64,000 bases of DNA from Streptomyces fumigatiscleroticus (GTDB lineage: Bacteria; Actinomycetota; Actinomycetes; Streptomycetales; Streptomycetaceae), in the NCBI RefSeq assembly GCF_014647975.1, contig NZ_BMQF01000011.1:62001-126000 (forward strand). Reading direction: 5' to 3'. The notes beneath the pieces were generated by a model, which was not told where the DNA came from, searched no databases, and was given only the letters and a program-made list of their open reading frames with translations. Shown here one piece after another: positions 16,236 to 23,650 of this stretch; the first letter of the stretch is position 1, and every line of letters begins with the position of its first letter. A program made the position numbers and the translations under genes.

Positions 16236-16708
16236 TGAGCCGGATCGACTACTTCCGCGACCCGAACGCCCCGAAAGCCAACTCGGTAGTCCCCTCGGTG
16301 ACGGCGGTGGTCCAAGACGATGCGGGACGCCTCTTGCTCATCCATAAGACGGACAACGACCTTTGGGCCTTGCCCGGCGGCGGCCACGACATCGGCGAAC
16401 GCATCTCTGACACGGTCGTTCGTGAGGTCCGGGAAGAGACCGGTATCGACGTTGAGGTCGACAACATCGTGGGGCTCTACACCGACCCTGAGCACGTGTT
16501 GGCGTACGACGACGGCGAGGTCCGGCAACAGTTCTCCATCTGCTTCCGGGCCCATCCGGTCGGCGGTTCCCTACGCACAAGTAGCGAGTCGAAAGAGGTC
16601 CGCTGGATTGATCCGGCGGACCTTGACGGACTGGACATCCACCCTTCGATGATGCTGCGTATCAGGCACGGCCTCGATACCGGGCGGCAAGAGCCCTACA
16701 TCGGCTGA
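16235..16708 (+). CDS. Nudix hydrolase, Pif-like
   Basis: Product of 157 aa with a complete Nudix box (GGGHDIGERISDTVVREVREETGI, residues about 47-70), so a hydrolase acting on a nucleoside-diphosphate-linked compound is expected. In pSAM2 the Nudix protein Pif blocks redundant transfer between cells that already carry the element. The position beside the element regulators suggests the same role here, by analogy. It starts inside the upstream stop codon and converges with the HD gene, overlapping it by 13 bp. Confidence 0.85.
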   Translation: MSRIDYFRDPNAPKANSVVPSVTAVVQDDAGRLLLIHKTDNDLWALPGGGHDIGERISDTVVREVREETGIDVEVDNIVGLYTDPEHVLAYDDGEVRQQFSICFRAHPVGGSLRTSSESKEVRWIDPADLDGLDIHPSMMLRIRHGLDTGRQEPYIG

Positions 16709-17265
16709 CCGCCAACGGAGGCTCCCGCCAACCGATCCCCGACGCGCTTCGACGCTGCATGGATCTCGGGGGCCGCGCGCTGGATGAACCGACCGACAAT
16801 CGTGTCCGGGCCATATCGCTGCACGATCTCATCCAGCCGCTCAGTCGGCGTCGTCTGCGTCCCGTCCGGCGTCGTCGTCATGTCGCAGTACAGCAAGGCG
16901 TCGACCAGGTCGGGGCGCTCTAGCTCGAACTCGCTCTCAAGTTCTCGACGGAGTCCGCGTTCCTCCGCTTCCAACAAGGCACAGGAGTGATGCGCCACGA
17001 GACGAACAACCCGTTCGTCCGCACCTTCCTGATCCCTGAGGAACCGCGCGCCGTCCAAGGGATGGAAGCCCGTAGCCGCGATGGCCGGCGAGTAGCCGAT
17101 GTCATGCAGCACAGCCGCCGCTTCCAACAGTTCCGCGTCGTCCCCCAGGATCGCGCTCAGGGAGCGAGCGCGCTTGGCGACCCCGAGTGAGTGCGCCCAC
17201 CTGCGTGGGAGCGGATCGGAAAGCAGCGATTCAGAGAGCGTATACGCCCACTCAGTCAGTCCCAT
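16696..17265 (-). CDS. HD-domain phosphohydrolase-like protein
   Basis: Product of 189 aa (ATG 17265; a TTG at 17274 is in frame). HD-domain signature: RRWAHSLGVAKRA, then VLHDIGY near residue 55, then HHS and a late Asp in LLYCDMTTTPDG, matching metal-binding positions. This family often sits next to GntR regulators in Streptomyces integrative elements. The substrate is unknown; a small nucleotide signal is plausible given the neighbouring Nudix protein. Confidence 0.8.
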   Translation of the reverse strand: MGLTEWAYTLSESLLSDPLPRRWAHSLGVAKRARSLSAILGDDAELLEAAAVLHDIGYSPAIAATGFHPLDGARFLRDQEGADERVVRLVAHHSCALLEAEERGLRRELESEFELERPDLVDALLYCDMTTTPDGTQTTPTERLDEIVQRYGPDTIVGRFIQRAAPEIHAASKRVGDRLAGASVGGQPM

Positions 17266-17276
17266 GGCGGCCAAGA

Positions 17277-17723
17277 CTACGGCCGGGCGGCGGACGCCGG
17301 GAGAGCGCGCACGGTCCGCCCCTTGCCGTGCACGGTGGCAAGCAAGCCGTGTCCTTCCATCTGAGCAAGGACACGGCGCACGGCGGTCCGGGATGCTCCG
17401 AACCGCTCACACAGCTTCGCTTCTGAGGGGTACGCGTCCCCTACTGAGAGTGAGTCCTCTTTGATCACGTCCGTCATGCGCTCCGCGAGCGACCGCCGGT
17501 CGCCCCCTCGGACCACGCGCCACCCGATCCCGGGAGCGGACTCGACAACCCCGTCAGCTTCGAGAACCTTGAGCGCGCGGCGGATCGTGTTCCGAGAGAC
17601 GCTGTGTGACTCCATCAGCTCAGCTTCCGAAGGCAAGGTGTCCCCACCACCCTCCGCCTGAATCTCGCTTCGCAGCATCTCGGCAATGATCAGGTAGGTT
17701 CCGCGCGGACTGGCCTCCGACAC
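17277..17723 (-). CDS. Tandem-domain GntR-type repressor (KorSA-like)
   Basis: Product of 148 aa from GTG 17723, with AGGAG 5 nt upstream (GTG 17729 is embedded in that site). It consists of two successive GntR winged helices and nothing else: LPSEAELMESHSVSRNTIRR near residues 30-50 and YPSEAKLCERFGASRTAVRR near 100-120. No effector domain is visible. In pSAM2 the GntR protein KorSA represses the activator gene. Two DNA-binding domains in one chain could let a monomer bind a palindrome or a dimer bridge two operators. Confidence 0.85.
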   Translation of the reverse strand: MSEASPRGTYLIIAEMLRSEIQAEGGGDTLPSEAELMESHSVSRNTIRRALKVLEADGVVESAPGIGWRVVRGGDRRSLAERMTDVIKEDSLSVGDAYPSEAKLCERFGASRTAVRRVLAQMEGHGLLATVHGKGRTVRALPASAARP

Positions 17724-17842
17724 TTCCACTCCTCTCGCGTCTCTCCATCGCTCGCTGCCAAGGGTCGCACGGCCGCGTCGAACGCGGATCCAGGCGGTCC
17801 CACCTACTCGCCGCTCGGCCTGATGTGTCCGCCGACACTCAC

Positions 17843-18760
17843 CTAGTCATTCCCGTAGTCCGGCTCAATGAAGTCGTCTGGATCTCCCTCGGTTTCGAAG
17901 GTTTCGGAGAGTCCCGCCTGCACGATTAGCTCATACCCATTGAGGATTAGCAGACATGTGGAACAACTAAAGTATTCGGCATCAACCGTTATCGACACCG
18001 TCACCTCGTAGTCCTCTTCACTGATTTGCTCGTAATGGTAATCAGTATCCGAAACTATTTCACCCTCTAGGCGCCCTTCCGCCCCACAGGCTGGACAGGT
18101 CTCTACTGTTCGATACTTGAGACCTGCATCGACATCCATACTGCCAGGCTTCCACTCGGCAGCGACCTTGGCTGGCAACGTCCCGCTTCGATATTGCGAC
18201 AGACGCTGTTTAGCCCGCTCGATTAGAGCTTCGGTTCGGTGCTCAACGTTCTTGGCATTCTGTGAGAGATGGTCGGTGACGGTGTCTTCTCGATCAGTTC
18301 CGACGAAGTCTCCAATCTCCATATCCAGAGCAGATATCAAAATCACCGCTTGTGCCCAATACCGTGGCCACCAAGCGTGAGCCGGGAGCGTCGCGAAACC
18401 AACTCCACCACCATGAAGGTACTCGTTTCGAGCGTTCGTGATCTTCGCAGCCTCAGCCAGATTGAACGGCTTGAATGCCCGCTGGCAGCGGGTAAATAGG
18501 GTCTTGGCCTTCACAGAGGTGAACCGCGCATCACCCTCCATGAGGCCACTAGCCATCAGCAGGTTGGACCCGTCCTCGGTCGGCTCTGCAATCAGGAGCG
18601 GGTTCACCCGAGCCAGTGCAGCCTTTGCCAGCAACTCCAGCGCAAGGGAAGCCCAAAGCGCCTGCTCGTCAAAGGATCGAGACTCGTCGTCATCCATCGC
18701 TCGATTAATGAAGAGCTTAGCTTTGACCCAAAGAGCCTTGTGGTCGTACGGCAAAACCAT
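17843..18760 (-). CDS. HEPN-like protein with C-terminal zinc ribbon
   Basis: Protein of 305 aa not recognised as a named family. The N-terminal half is helical and has HEPN features: DEQALWASLALELLAKAALAR (residues about 31-51), then NARNEYLHGGG near 110, where R-N-E-Y-L-H fits the Rx4H ribonuclease motif of HEPN domains. The C-terminal half has CPACG...CSTC, a likely zinc ribbon, and an acidic tail. Base composition is clearly lower in GC than neighbouring core genes. It is the second gene of a pair with the TauD-like gene (2 bp apart). HEPN proteins are commonly RNases in defence and toxin systems; that role here is inferred. Confidence 0.6.
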   Translation of the reverse strand: MVLPYDHKALWVKAKLFINRAMDDDESRSFDEQALWASLALELLAKAALARVNPLLIAEPTEDGSNLLMASGLMEGDARFTSVKAKTLFTRCQRAFKPFNLAEAAKITNARNEYLHGGGVGFATLPAHAWWPRYWAQAVILISALDMEIGDFVGTDREDTVTDHLSQNAKNVEHRTEALIERAKQRLSQYRSGTLPAKVAAEWKPGSMDVDAGLKYRTVETCPACGAEGRLEGEIVSDTDYHYEQISEEDYEVTVSITVDAEYFSCSTCLLILNGYELIVQAGLSETFETEGDPDDFIEPDYGND

Positions 18761-18762
18761 AG

Positions 18763-19416
18763 CTATTCCCCCTTCAAGCGAAAACTGACTCTCTCGATAA
18801 CGCGTTCAGGGTCATCAACAGCGGAACCCCTTGCATGCAGCGCCCGGCGATTATCAATCACCAGTAGCTTGCCCGGTGCGTCCCACATGAACTCAACAGC
18901 GGCGGCGGCAGCTTCATCAAAGAACTGAACGACATCCCTCGCCCGAGCATCGCATGGAATCATGCACCCCGGGTCATAACGGTATCTGCCGTCAGAGAAG
19001 GCGGGGCTATAGAAGCTATCCCGTCCATTCTGGACAAGAAATATACCGTGGGACAAATACTCGGGAGGATAGGAGAACGCATTTCCGTACTTGCGTATCC
19101 AGATCCTGGTAGGCGTTTCACTCGTATTTTCGCAAGCTAGTACCACGAAGTCTGGAGGGTCATCCAGGTGTGCCCCGTCAGTATGGAGCGGTTGTTCCCC
19201 TTTCCCGAACTGTGCGCTGAGCGAATTCTTCCGAGCCTCATCGCGGCTCCGTGGGCGCAGAGTTGTGACGGGCGACTCACCGCGCCTGTTCGCTACCTCG
19301 ATGAGCCCGAGGCCGGCCGCCTCAAGGCGGATCGCATCGAGGCTGCCGAGTCCTGCCGCCCAACCCGTCTTCTTTGCCTCAGAGATCAGAGGTTCGAGCA
19401 CTTTGACCATGACCAT
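18763..19416 (-). CDS. TauD/TfdA-like Fe(II)/2-oxoglutarate dioxygenase
   Basis: About 217 aa from ATG 19416 (GTG 19428 is also in frame; no clear ribosome binding site). The facial triad is visible: HTD at residues 78-80 and the distal His in RRALHARGSA near 194, followed by the 2-oxoglutarate-binding Arg about 11 residues later. It is shorter than typical TauD (about 280 aa). Family members hydroxylate small molecules or amino acids. It forms a two-gene unit with the HEPN-like gene, so it may modify a signal or RNA component rather than serve metabolism. Low GC marks it as cargo. Confidence 0.8.
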   Translation of the reverse strand: MVMVKVLEPLISEAKKTGWAAGLGSLDAIRLEAAGLGLIEVANRRGESPVTTLRPRSRDEARKNSLSAQFGKGEQPLHTDGAHLDDPPDFVVLACENTSETPTRIWIRKYGNAFSYPPEYLSHGIFLVQNGRDSFYSPAFSDGRYRYDPGCMIPCDARARDVVQFFDEAAAAAVEFMWDAPGKLLVIDNRRALHARGSAVDDPERVIERVSFRLKGE

Positions 19417-19509
19417 CTTGTATCGCACATTGGAAACGGCTCGCACGCCCCTTGCTGAACTTGCCCCCTCCCAGCGAGGCTCCGGGCGGCCATCCACCAT
19501 CAGAGGGTC

Positions 19510-19544
19510 GACGGCCGCGCCCTCGCAGGGAGGGCGCGGCCGTC
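19510..19544. terminator. Strong hairpin between divergent cargo genes
   Basis: A perfect 14-bp inverted repeat (19510-19523 and 19531-19544) with a 7-nt loop, typical of Streptomyces terminators. It lies between two divergently transcribed genes, where no gene appears to end. It may mark the junction of an insertion or the remnant of a lost gene. Confidence 0.7.
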
Positions 19545-19617
19545 TCAGTTTCAGTGCAACCAGCACAGCTGCACGCTGGGCTCCACGACTGTCAGCCAGG
19601 AGTCGTAGCCTTCAGCC

Positions 19618-20694
19618 ATGCGCAGAGGAGCGATCACACGGGAGTCCGTGCTACAAGCACTGGTTGAACATGATGAGTTAGGGCGCGAGGCGTTTCTGTC
19701 GAAGTACGGCTTCGGCGAGGCCCGCTCGTACGTCCTTGTCTACGAGGGACGCGAGTACGACTCGAAGGCGATCGCCGGGGTGGCGCACAAGTGGGCCCAG
19801 GATCGGGCACTAGCCCCCCACGAGTTCAGCGGCGGTAAGGACCATGCAGCCGCTTGGTTGAAGCGCCTCGGCTTCCAAGTCAGGGCCGTCAAGAACCCGG
19901 ACTGGGCACGCGACGAAATCATCCTTGCCTGCCATCTGGTCATGACGAACGACTGGAAGGGCCTGGACGCGCAGGACAGCCGAGTCATCGAGCTGTCTGC
20001 CTTGCTTCAATTGCTGCCCATACACGCTGACGCGGACCGCACCGACAAGTTCCGCAACCTCAACGGGGTGGCTCGCAAGACGTTCGACATCGCTACCCGG
20101 CACCCCGACTACCGCGGCAAGCCCACCAACGGCGGCGCCCTCGATGTCGAGGTCCTGCACGAATTCCTTGCACGGCCAGACCAGATGACCGAGGTTGCAC
20201 GCCTCATCCGGGTAGGCATCACTTCCGGCGAGCTTCAGGCCCTCGCTCAGCCGGACGACGAAGAGCTTGACGATGATTTCGAGGCCCCAGAAGGACGTCT
20301 GCTGCTGCGTCGGCACAGGGCACGTGAGCGGAGCAAGGCCCTGCGCAAGAAGAAGATTGACTCCGTTCTGCGAAAAGGCGGAAGTCTCGCCTGCGAGGCA
20401 TGCGGATTCGACTTCGAGGACGTCTACGGCGAGCGTGGCGCCGGCTACGTCGAATGCCACCATGTCGTGCCACTGCACGAGGCTGGCGAAGGAAGCACCA
20501 AACTCAGCGACCTCGCACTCATCTGTGCAAACTGCCACCGCATGATCCATCGCCGTGCCCCCTGGCCAACCCCCGCAGAGTTGAGAACCTCCATCCAGCA
20601 CCGACGATCTACACGGGGCAACACCTCGGCCCGCATCGTGCCGCAACGCAGCAAGCCCGCAGAGCACGCCGCGATTCAGGCGGATCAGCAATGA
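19618..20694 (+). CDS. HNH endonuclease, ScoMcrA-like type IV restriction protein
   Basis: Protein of 358 aa. The N-terminal 75 residues (ALVEHDELGREAFLSKYGFG, then YEGREYDSKAI) resemble the head domain of ScoMcrA, the S. coelicolor enzyme cutting methylated or phosphorothioated DNA. An EVE/SRA-like reader is not obvious, and the middle section is helical. The C-terminal HNH nuclease is clear: CEACGFDFEDVYGERGAGYVECHHVVPLHE...LICANCHRMIHR, with paired CxxC zinc knuckles and the catalytic HH. Starting with ATG at 19618, it overlaps the next small gene by 4 bp. Probably an anti-phage or anti-plasmid defence gene carried by the element. Confidence 0.85.
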   Translation: MRRGAITRESVLQALVEHDELGREAFLSKYGFGEARSYVLVYEGREYDSKAIAGVAHKWAQDRALAPHEFSGGKDHAAAWLKRLGFQVRAVKNPDWARDEIILACHLVMTNDWKGLDAQDSRVIELSALLQLLPIHADADRTDKFRNLNGVARKTFDIATRHPDYRGKPTNGGALDVEVLHEFLARPDQMTEVARLIRVGITSGELQALAQPDDEELDDDFEAPEGRLLLRRHRARERSKALRKKKIDSVLRKGGSLACEACGFDFEDVYGERGAGYVECHHVVPLHEAGEGSTKLSDLALICANCHRMIHRRAPWPTPAELRTSIQHRRSTRGNTSARIVPQRSKPAEHAAIQADQQ

Positions 20695-21023
20695 CGGACC
20701 CGGCAGACCCTGTGCTCCTCTTCGATGAAGACGGGCGCATGTTCGTCCTGCACGATCCAGCCCTGGTCAGTGAACTGATCGAGTCTGAGGAGGAGTTTGT
20801 AGAAGGCTACGACGGCCGGGGGCGCCGGGTGCGAGCGTGCGGAGACCCCGGACAGGTCGAACTGACTTTGGTCACGACAGAACCTCAGCATGACGAGCTT
20901 CGTGCACGAGTAGAGCGCTACTACTCGGTCTTTGCTGCCCGACATCCAACGCGTATCCCTCCACAGGAAGCGGATCCAGTGGCCTTTATCCGCGCCGTGG
21001 CGGAGGACTGGGTCGAGGAATAG
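20691..21023 (+). CDS. Small hypothetical protein coupled to HNH endonuclease
   Basis: Product of 110 aa whose ATG overlaps the HNH stop (ATGA). Acidic, with predicted helix-strand alternation (DPVLLFDEDGRMFVLHDPALVSELIESEEEFVEGYD). The coupling suggests a partner such as a modulator or immunity protein. No family recognised. Confidence 0.7.
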   Translation: MTDPADPVLLFDEDGRMFVLHDPALVSELIESEEEFVEGYDGRGRRVRACGDPGQVELTLVTTEPQHDELRARVERYYSVFAARHPTRIPPQEADPVAFIRAVAEDWVEE

Positions 21024-21112
21024 CGGCGTGGCCGGCTGCGACGTCACAACCGAGGGTCCCGGGCAATCTGTCCGGGACCCTGATCTTGGCAGGTGCTTAC
21101 TCGCAGCGCCTC

Positions 21113-21691
21113 TTAGGCGGAACCGAAATTCCGGGCTTCATCTAGCAGTCGACGCACTTCTTCTTTAAGAGAACTGTACGTGTTCTTTCTCTGTGCAAGC
21201 GCAGCTGAAGAACCGTCCCCCCGCCAGCTCTTGCTCGGTTGCCCCAACGGAACTGCAAGGGCGAACTGTTCCCGGACGGGCATGTCAAAGTATCCCAATT
21301 GTTCAAGAGCTTCAGCGACTTGTGCATAATCGCTATACTTGTGGAACGCCTTGGGGTCACTTCTGTAAGCCTCGACGCGGTCAACGGCAGAGTGCTCGTC
21401 ACGCAAGAGGTGAATCATTGCTTGCCGTCTATAACGGACTGCTCCAGGTGAACGATTCAGGACGCGCGCGACTTCCTCATACGTCTCATCTGGGGACGCA
21501 AGAATCACCCTGAGAGTGGCGAGCATAGTCCAACGCTTGCCGAACTGGCTCGCAATGTTTATTTCTACATCTTCGGCAAGCTTCTCCCAGAAGTCACGCT
21601 TTTCAGCGGGTACAAACCGAAGCGTCTCTGGGTTTACTTGCAAGCGTCGGTGTGGGGCGCGATTCGTGGCTTGCCCCGGCATTTCGCTCAC
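21113..21691 (-). CDS. Hypothetical DNA-binding-like protein, third gene of ParB-like operon
   Basis: Product of 192 aa; GTG start overlapping the ParB-like stop (GTGA). The middle segment SPDETYEEVARVLNRSPGAVRYRRQAMIHLL is a recognisable helix-turn-helix. N- and C-terminal parts are helical and charged. Lower GC than average. It is probably a sequence-specific DNA-binding partner of the ParB-like protein. Confidence 0.65.
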   Translation of the reverse strand: MSEMPGQATNRAPHRRLQVNPETLRFVPAEKRDFWEKLAEDVEINIASQFGKRWTMLATLRVILASPDETYEEVARVLNRSPGAVRYRRQAMIHLLRDEHSAVDRVEAYRSDPKAFHKYSDYAQVAEALEQLGYFDMPVREQFALAVPLGQPSKSWRGDGSSAALAQRKNTYSSLKEEVRRLLDEARNFGSA

Positions 21692-22641
21692 TTGGCGGTC
21701 TTCCGAGAAGTGGGAAGTTTGGGCAGTCGCTCGTTAGCAAAGTCATCGAGCGACTGGATGGAGTCGTACAGGCGCTTAATCACGTCGCCCTTGTCGCCCG
21801 CGTCGATCTCCTTGATGGATTGGAGGTCAACGTCTCGGAGGCTGCGTACCGCGCTCTCTACAGCCTCCACCGCCCTGAAGAGCCCCTTTACTGGGTCTGC
21901 CTGCGCCTTCTTGATCTTTTCATTCCGGGCGCGCTCCTGTTCACGCCGGAGTTTTACGACACTCCTGACGCGCTCTTCAAGTGCGCGGGGGTCTGCTGCG
22001 ATGATCTTGTCCTTCTGTTCTGCTACCTCCCGCGCAACTCGAAGTTGTTCCTCCGGCTTCATACGCCAAGCACGCTTGTCGGGGGACGAAAATTCGGCAA
22101 GTACGCGAATGTGCCCCTCGGAGAATTTCTCAGGGTGAGCGGAAATCACGTCGAGCACTACCTGATCGATGGCGAGGTACTTCATTGCTTCCGCCACCGA
22201 TTCCGCAGTTTCCCCCTCGAAAGCATTTGCGACCTGCTCGGCAGTCATGCCATACGTCCGCATCAACTGCTCAAACATGCGGGCGCGTTCCACGGGAATA
22301 AGCGGCTCGGCCATGTTTGCCGCATAGAGATGCTGCTGAATCAGCAGATCCTTATCTTTTTCCTGCCCTGCGGGAATGCGGTAGATGTTAGCCCGAAGTT
22401 TCTTCAGGCCCCCGCGGCGCGCCGCGTGATAACGACGGTGCCCGTTAATCAGTTCGTACTTTCCTGAAGGGTCTTCATCGTCCTTCAGAAGGGAAACGGC
22501 GTGAATCTGCCCGTGCTCCTTGATGCTCTTCGCGAGATCATCAATGCGCTGCCCCACGGTTTCTTGGCGGACCTTCTGAAGCGATTCGGCGATCTCGTCC
22601 AGAGGTACATGCCGACCAGTCTCGACTGCTTCTAGAGCCAT
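21688..22641 (-). CDS. ParB/Spo0J-like N-domain protein
   Basis: Protein of 317 aa. The N-terminal ParB CTP-binding fold is recognisable by RIDDLAKSIKEHGQIHAVSLL and the box INGHRRYHAARRGGLKKL (residues 64-81), followed by AANMAEPLIPVERARMFEQLM and a helix-turn-helix (YGMTAEQVANAFEGETAESV). The C-terminal third is a Lys/Glu-rich helix (REQERARNEKIKKAQADP). No ParA gene is in the element, so classic partition is unlikely. Homologues act as DNA-sliding clamps, transcription regulators or nucleases. It is the central gene of a tight three-gene operon. Confidence 0.85.
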   Translation of the reverse strand: MALEAVETGRHVPLDEIAESLQKVRQETVGQRIDDLAKSIKEHGQIHAVSLLKDDEDPSGKYELINGHRRYHAARRGGLKKLRANIYRIPAGQEKDKDLLIQQHLYAANMAEPLIPVERARMFEQLMRTYGMTAEQVANAFEGETAESVAEAMKYLAIDQVVLDVISAHPEKFSEGHIRVLAEFSSPDKRAWRMKPEEQLRVAREVAEQKDKIIAADPRALEERVRSVVKLRREQERARNEKIKKAQADPVKGLFRAVEAVESAVRSLRDVDLQSIKEIDAGDKGDVIKRLYDSIQSLDDFANERLPKLPTSRKTAK

Positions 22642-22644
22642 TTC

Positions 22645-23232
22645 CTAGTTCTCCTTAATGAAACCTGCGTTACTGGATGAAACGTTGGGGACTTCGCCAC
22701 CCTCTTGAGTAATGCGGATACCCAGTTCGCGGGCTGCCCGAATGACGCCGGCGATGTACGGCCCCGACCGACCGCTGTAGATCCGCAAGAACTGTTCCCT
22801 CGGCATCCTGGCGTAGGACACGAGAGCGCGCTCCGCGCTCGCCATGGCGTCTGGGCCGCCAGACCGCTCCACCGTCCCCTTAGCTTGGCGGCCCTCCCGG
22901 TGGCCCCCTCGAAGCCCTGCGGCCCGCTCCCTGAGATCCCGCACAGACAGCCCCTCCTCGGCTCCCGCTATCAGCAGAGAGACCCGGAGGCCCTCGGGCT
23001 GACCGGCAACGGCTTCAAGATGCGTGATCCGAAGACGCGCAAGGTTGTCCGTCCCGATCGCTTCGCGGTCGGCGGCTGTGAAGGTCCGTGACAGCCACGC
23101 GAGCTTCAGGGCCCACTTGCGGGTGATCTTCAGCTGAGCCGCAGTGACGTCCAGGGGGATGCCCGCGTTCAGCTGCGCGTTGATGGAGTCGCCGGTCGCG
23201 AGGTGGGCCCCGGCAGTGGCTGTCGCTGTCAT
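22645..23232 (-). CDS. KorB/ParB-type helix-turn-helix protein, first gene of ParB-like operon
   Basis: About 195 aa from ATG 23232; no ribosome binding site is seen, so translation could be leaderless. The segment VTAAQLKITRKWALKLAWLSRTFTAADREAIGTDNLARLRITHLEAVAG looks like a ParB/KorB-type helix-turn-helix followed by an anchoring helix. A basic linker (RGGHREGRQAKG) leads to a second helical region. The stop is 3 bp before the ParB-like start. With the ParB N-domain in the next gene, the operon resembles a ParB split into two chains. Confidence 0.65.
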   Translation of the reverse strand: MTATATAGAHLATGDSINAQLNAGIPLDVTAAQLKITRKWALKLAWLSRTFTAADREAIGTDNLARLRITHLEAVAGQPEGLRVSLLIAGAEEGLSVRDLRERAAGLRGGHREGRQAKGTVERSGGPDAMASAERALVSYARMPREQFLRIYSGRSGPYIAGVIRAARELGIRITQEGGEVPNVSSSNAGFIKEN

Positions 23233-23409
23233 AACTACGACGATAGCCACTCGATAAGCTGCGAACACGGACTTCGAAGAATCGCATTCGCGCAGCTCAG
23301 AGCGGCGTATGGGGGGCCGGTGGCCCTCGTATCAGCTCTCTGTAAGCGTCGATAAGCGTCGAATCGGTCGGCTGAGCGATGGCGGACGGGTCGCCTCGGG
23401 GGCACCACC

Positions 23410-23430
23410 CGTTGTCCTGGTCTTTGTCCA
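23410..23430 (+). repeat. Candidate integrase arm site, right end of element 1
   Basis: A 21-bp sequence matching 2377-2397 with one difference, in the same orientation. Each copy lies about 120 bp from the start of its attachment repeat, on opposite sides once the element is circularised. This is the expected layout of arm-type integrase sites. Confidence 0.6.
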
Positions 23431-23527
23431 GTGCACCGACGGCCGCCACCGTTCACCGCCGTACGCGCACCCCCTCTGACCAGCCCCGTGAACCCCTGCG
23501 AACGCCTCCGGACGGCCGCGCGGACAG

Positions 23528-23584
23528 TTGGAAAGCGTGTTGGGGGCAACCCCTCACGAGTTCGAATCTCGTATCCTCCGCCAG
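23528..23584 (+). repeat. Attachment-site repeat 2 (junction of elements 1 and 2)
   Basis: Identical over 57 bp to 2251-2307, covering tRNA-Ser(GGA) from the anticodon loop through CCA. The 5' half of the tRNA is absent, so this is not a functional gene. It is attR of element 1 and attL of element 2. Confidence 0.95.
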
Positions 23585-23586
23585 CT

Positions 23587-23622
23587 CAGAGGGCCGGATC
23601 ACGAAAGTGACCCGGCCCTCTG
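23587..23622. terminator. Hairpin terminator beside attachment repeat 2
   Basis: An inverted repeat of 16-17 bp with one mismatch around a GAAA loop (arms 23587-23602 and 23607-23622). It holds the same relative place as the terminator at 2326 and ends the integrase 2 transcript. Confidence 0.75.
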
Positions 23623-23630
23623 GCGTTCGT

Positions 23631-23650
23631 CCGTCTCAGTTTCCGTCTCA
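23631..23650 (+). repeat. Candidate integrase arm site, left end of element 2
   Basis: CCGTCTCAGTTTCCGTCTCA is an internal tandem duplication. It recurs with one change at 27399-27418 near the right end of element 2, in the same orientation. The half unit CCGTCTCAGTTTC is also found at 19539, inside element 1. Confidence 0.6.

Noticed and set aside
18763..19416. Part of a natural-product cluster
   Set aside because: No biosynthetic enzymes nearby; the TauD-like gene is in mobile-element cargo with a HEPN-like partner.
23528..23584. Second functional tRNA-Ser gene
   Set aside because: Only the 3' half from the anticodon loop is present; no 5' acceptor or D arm.
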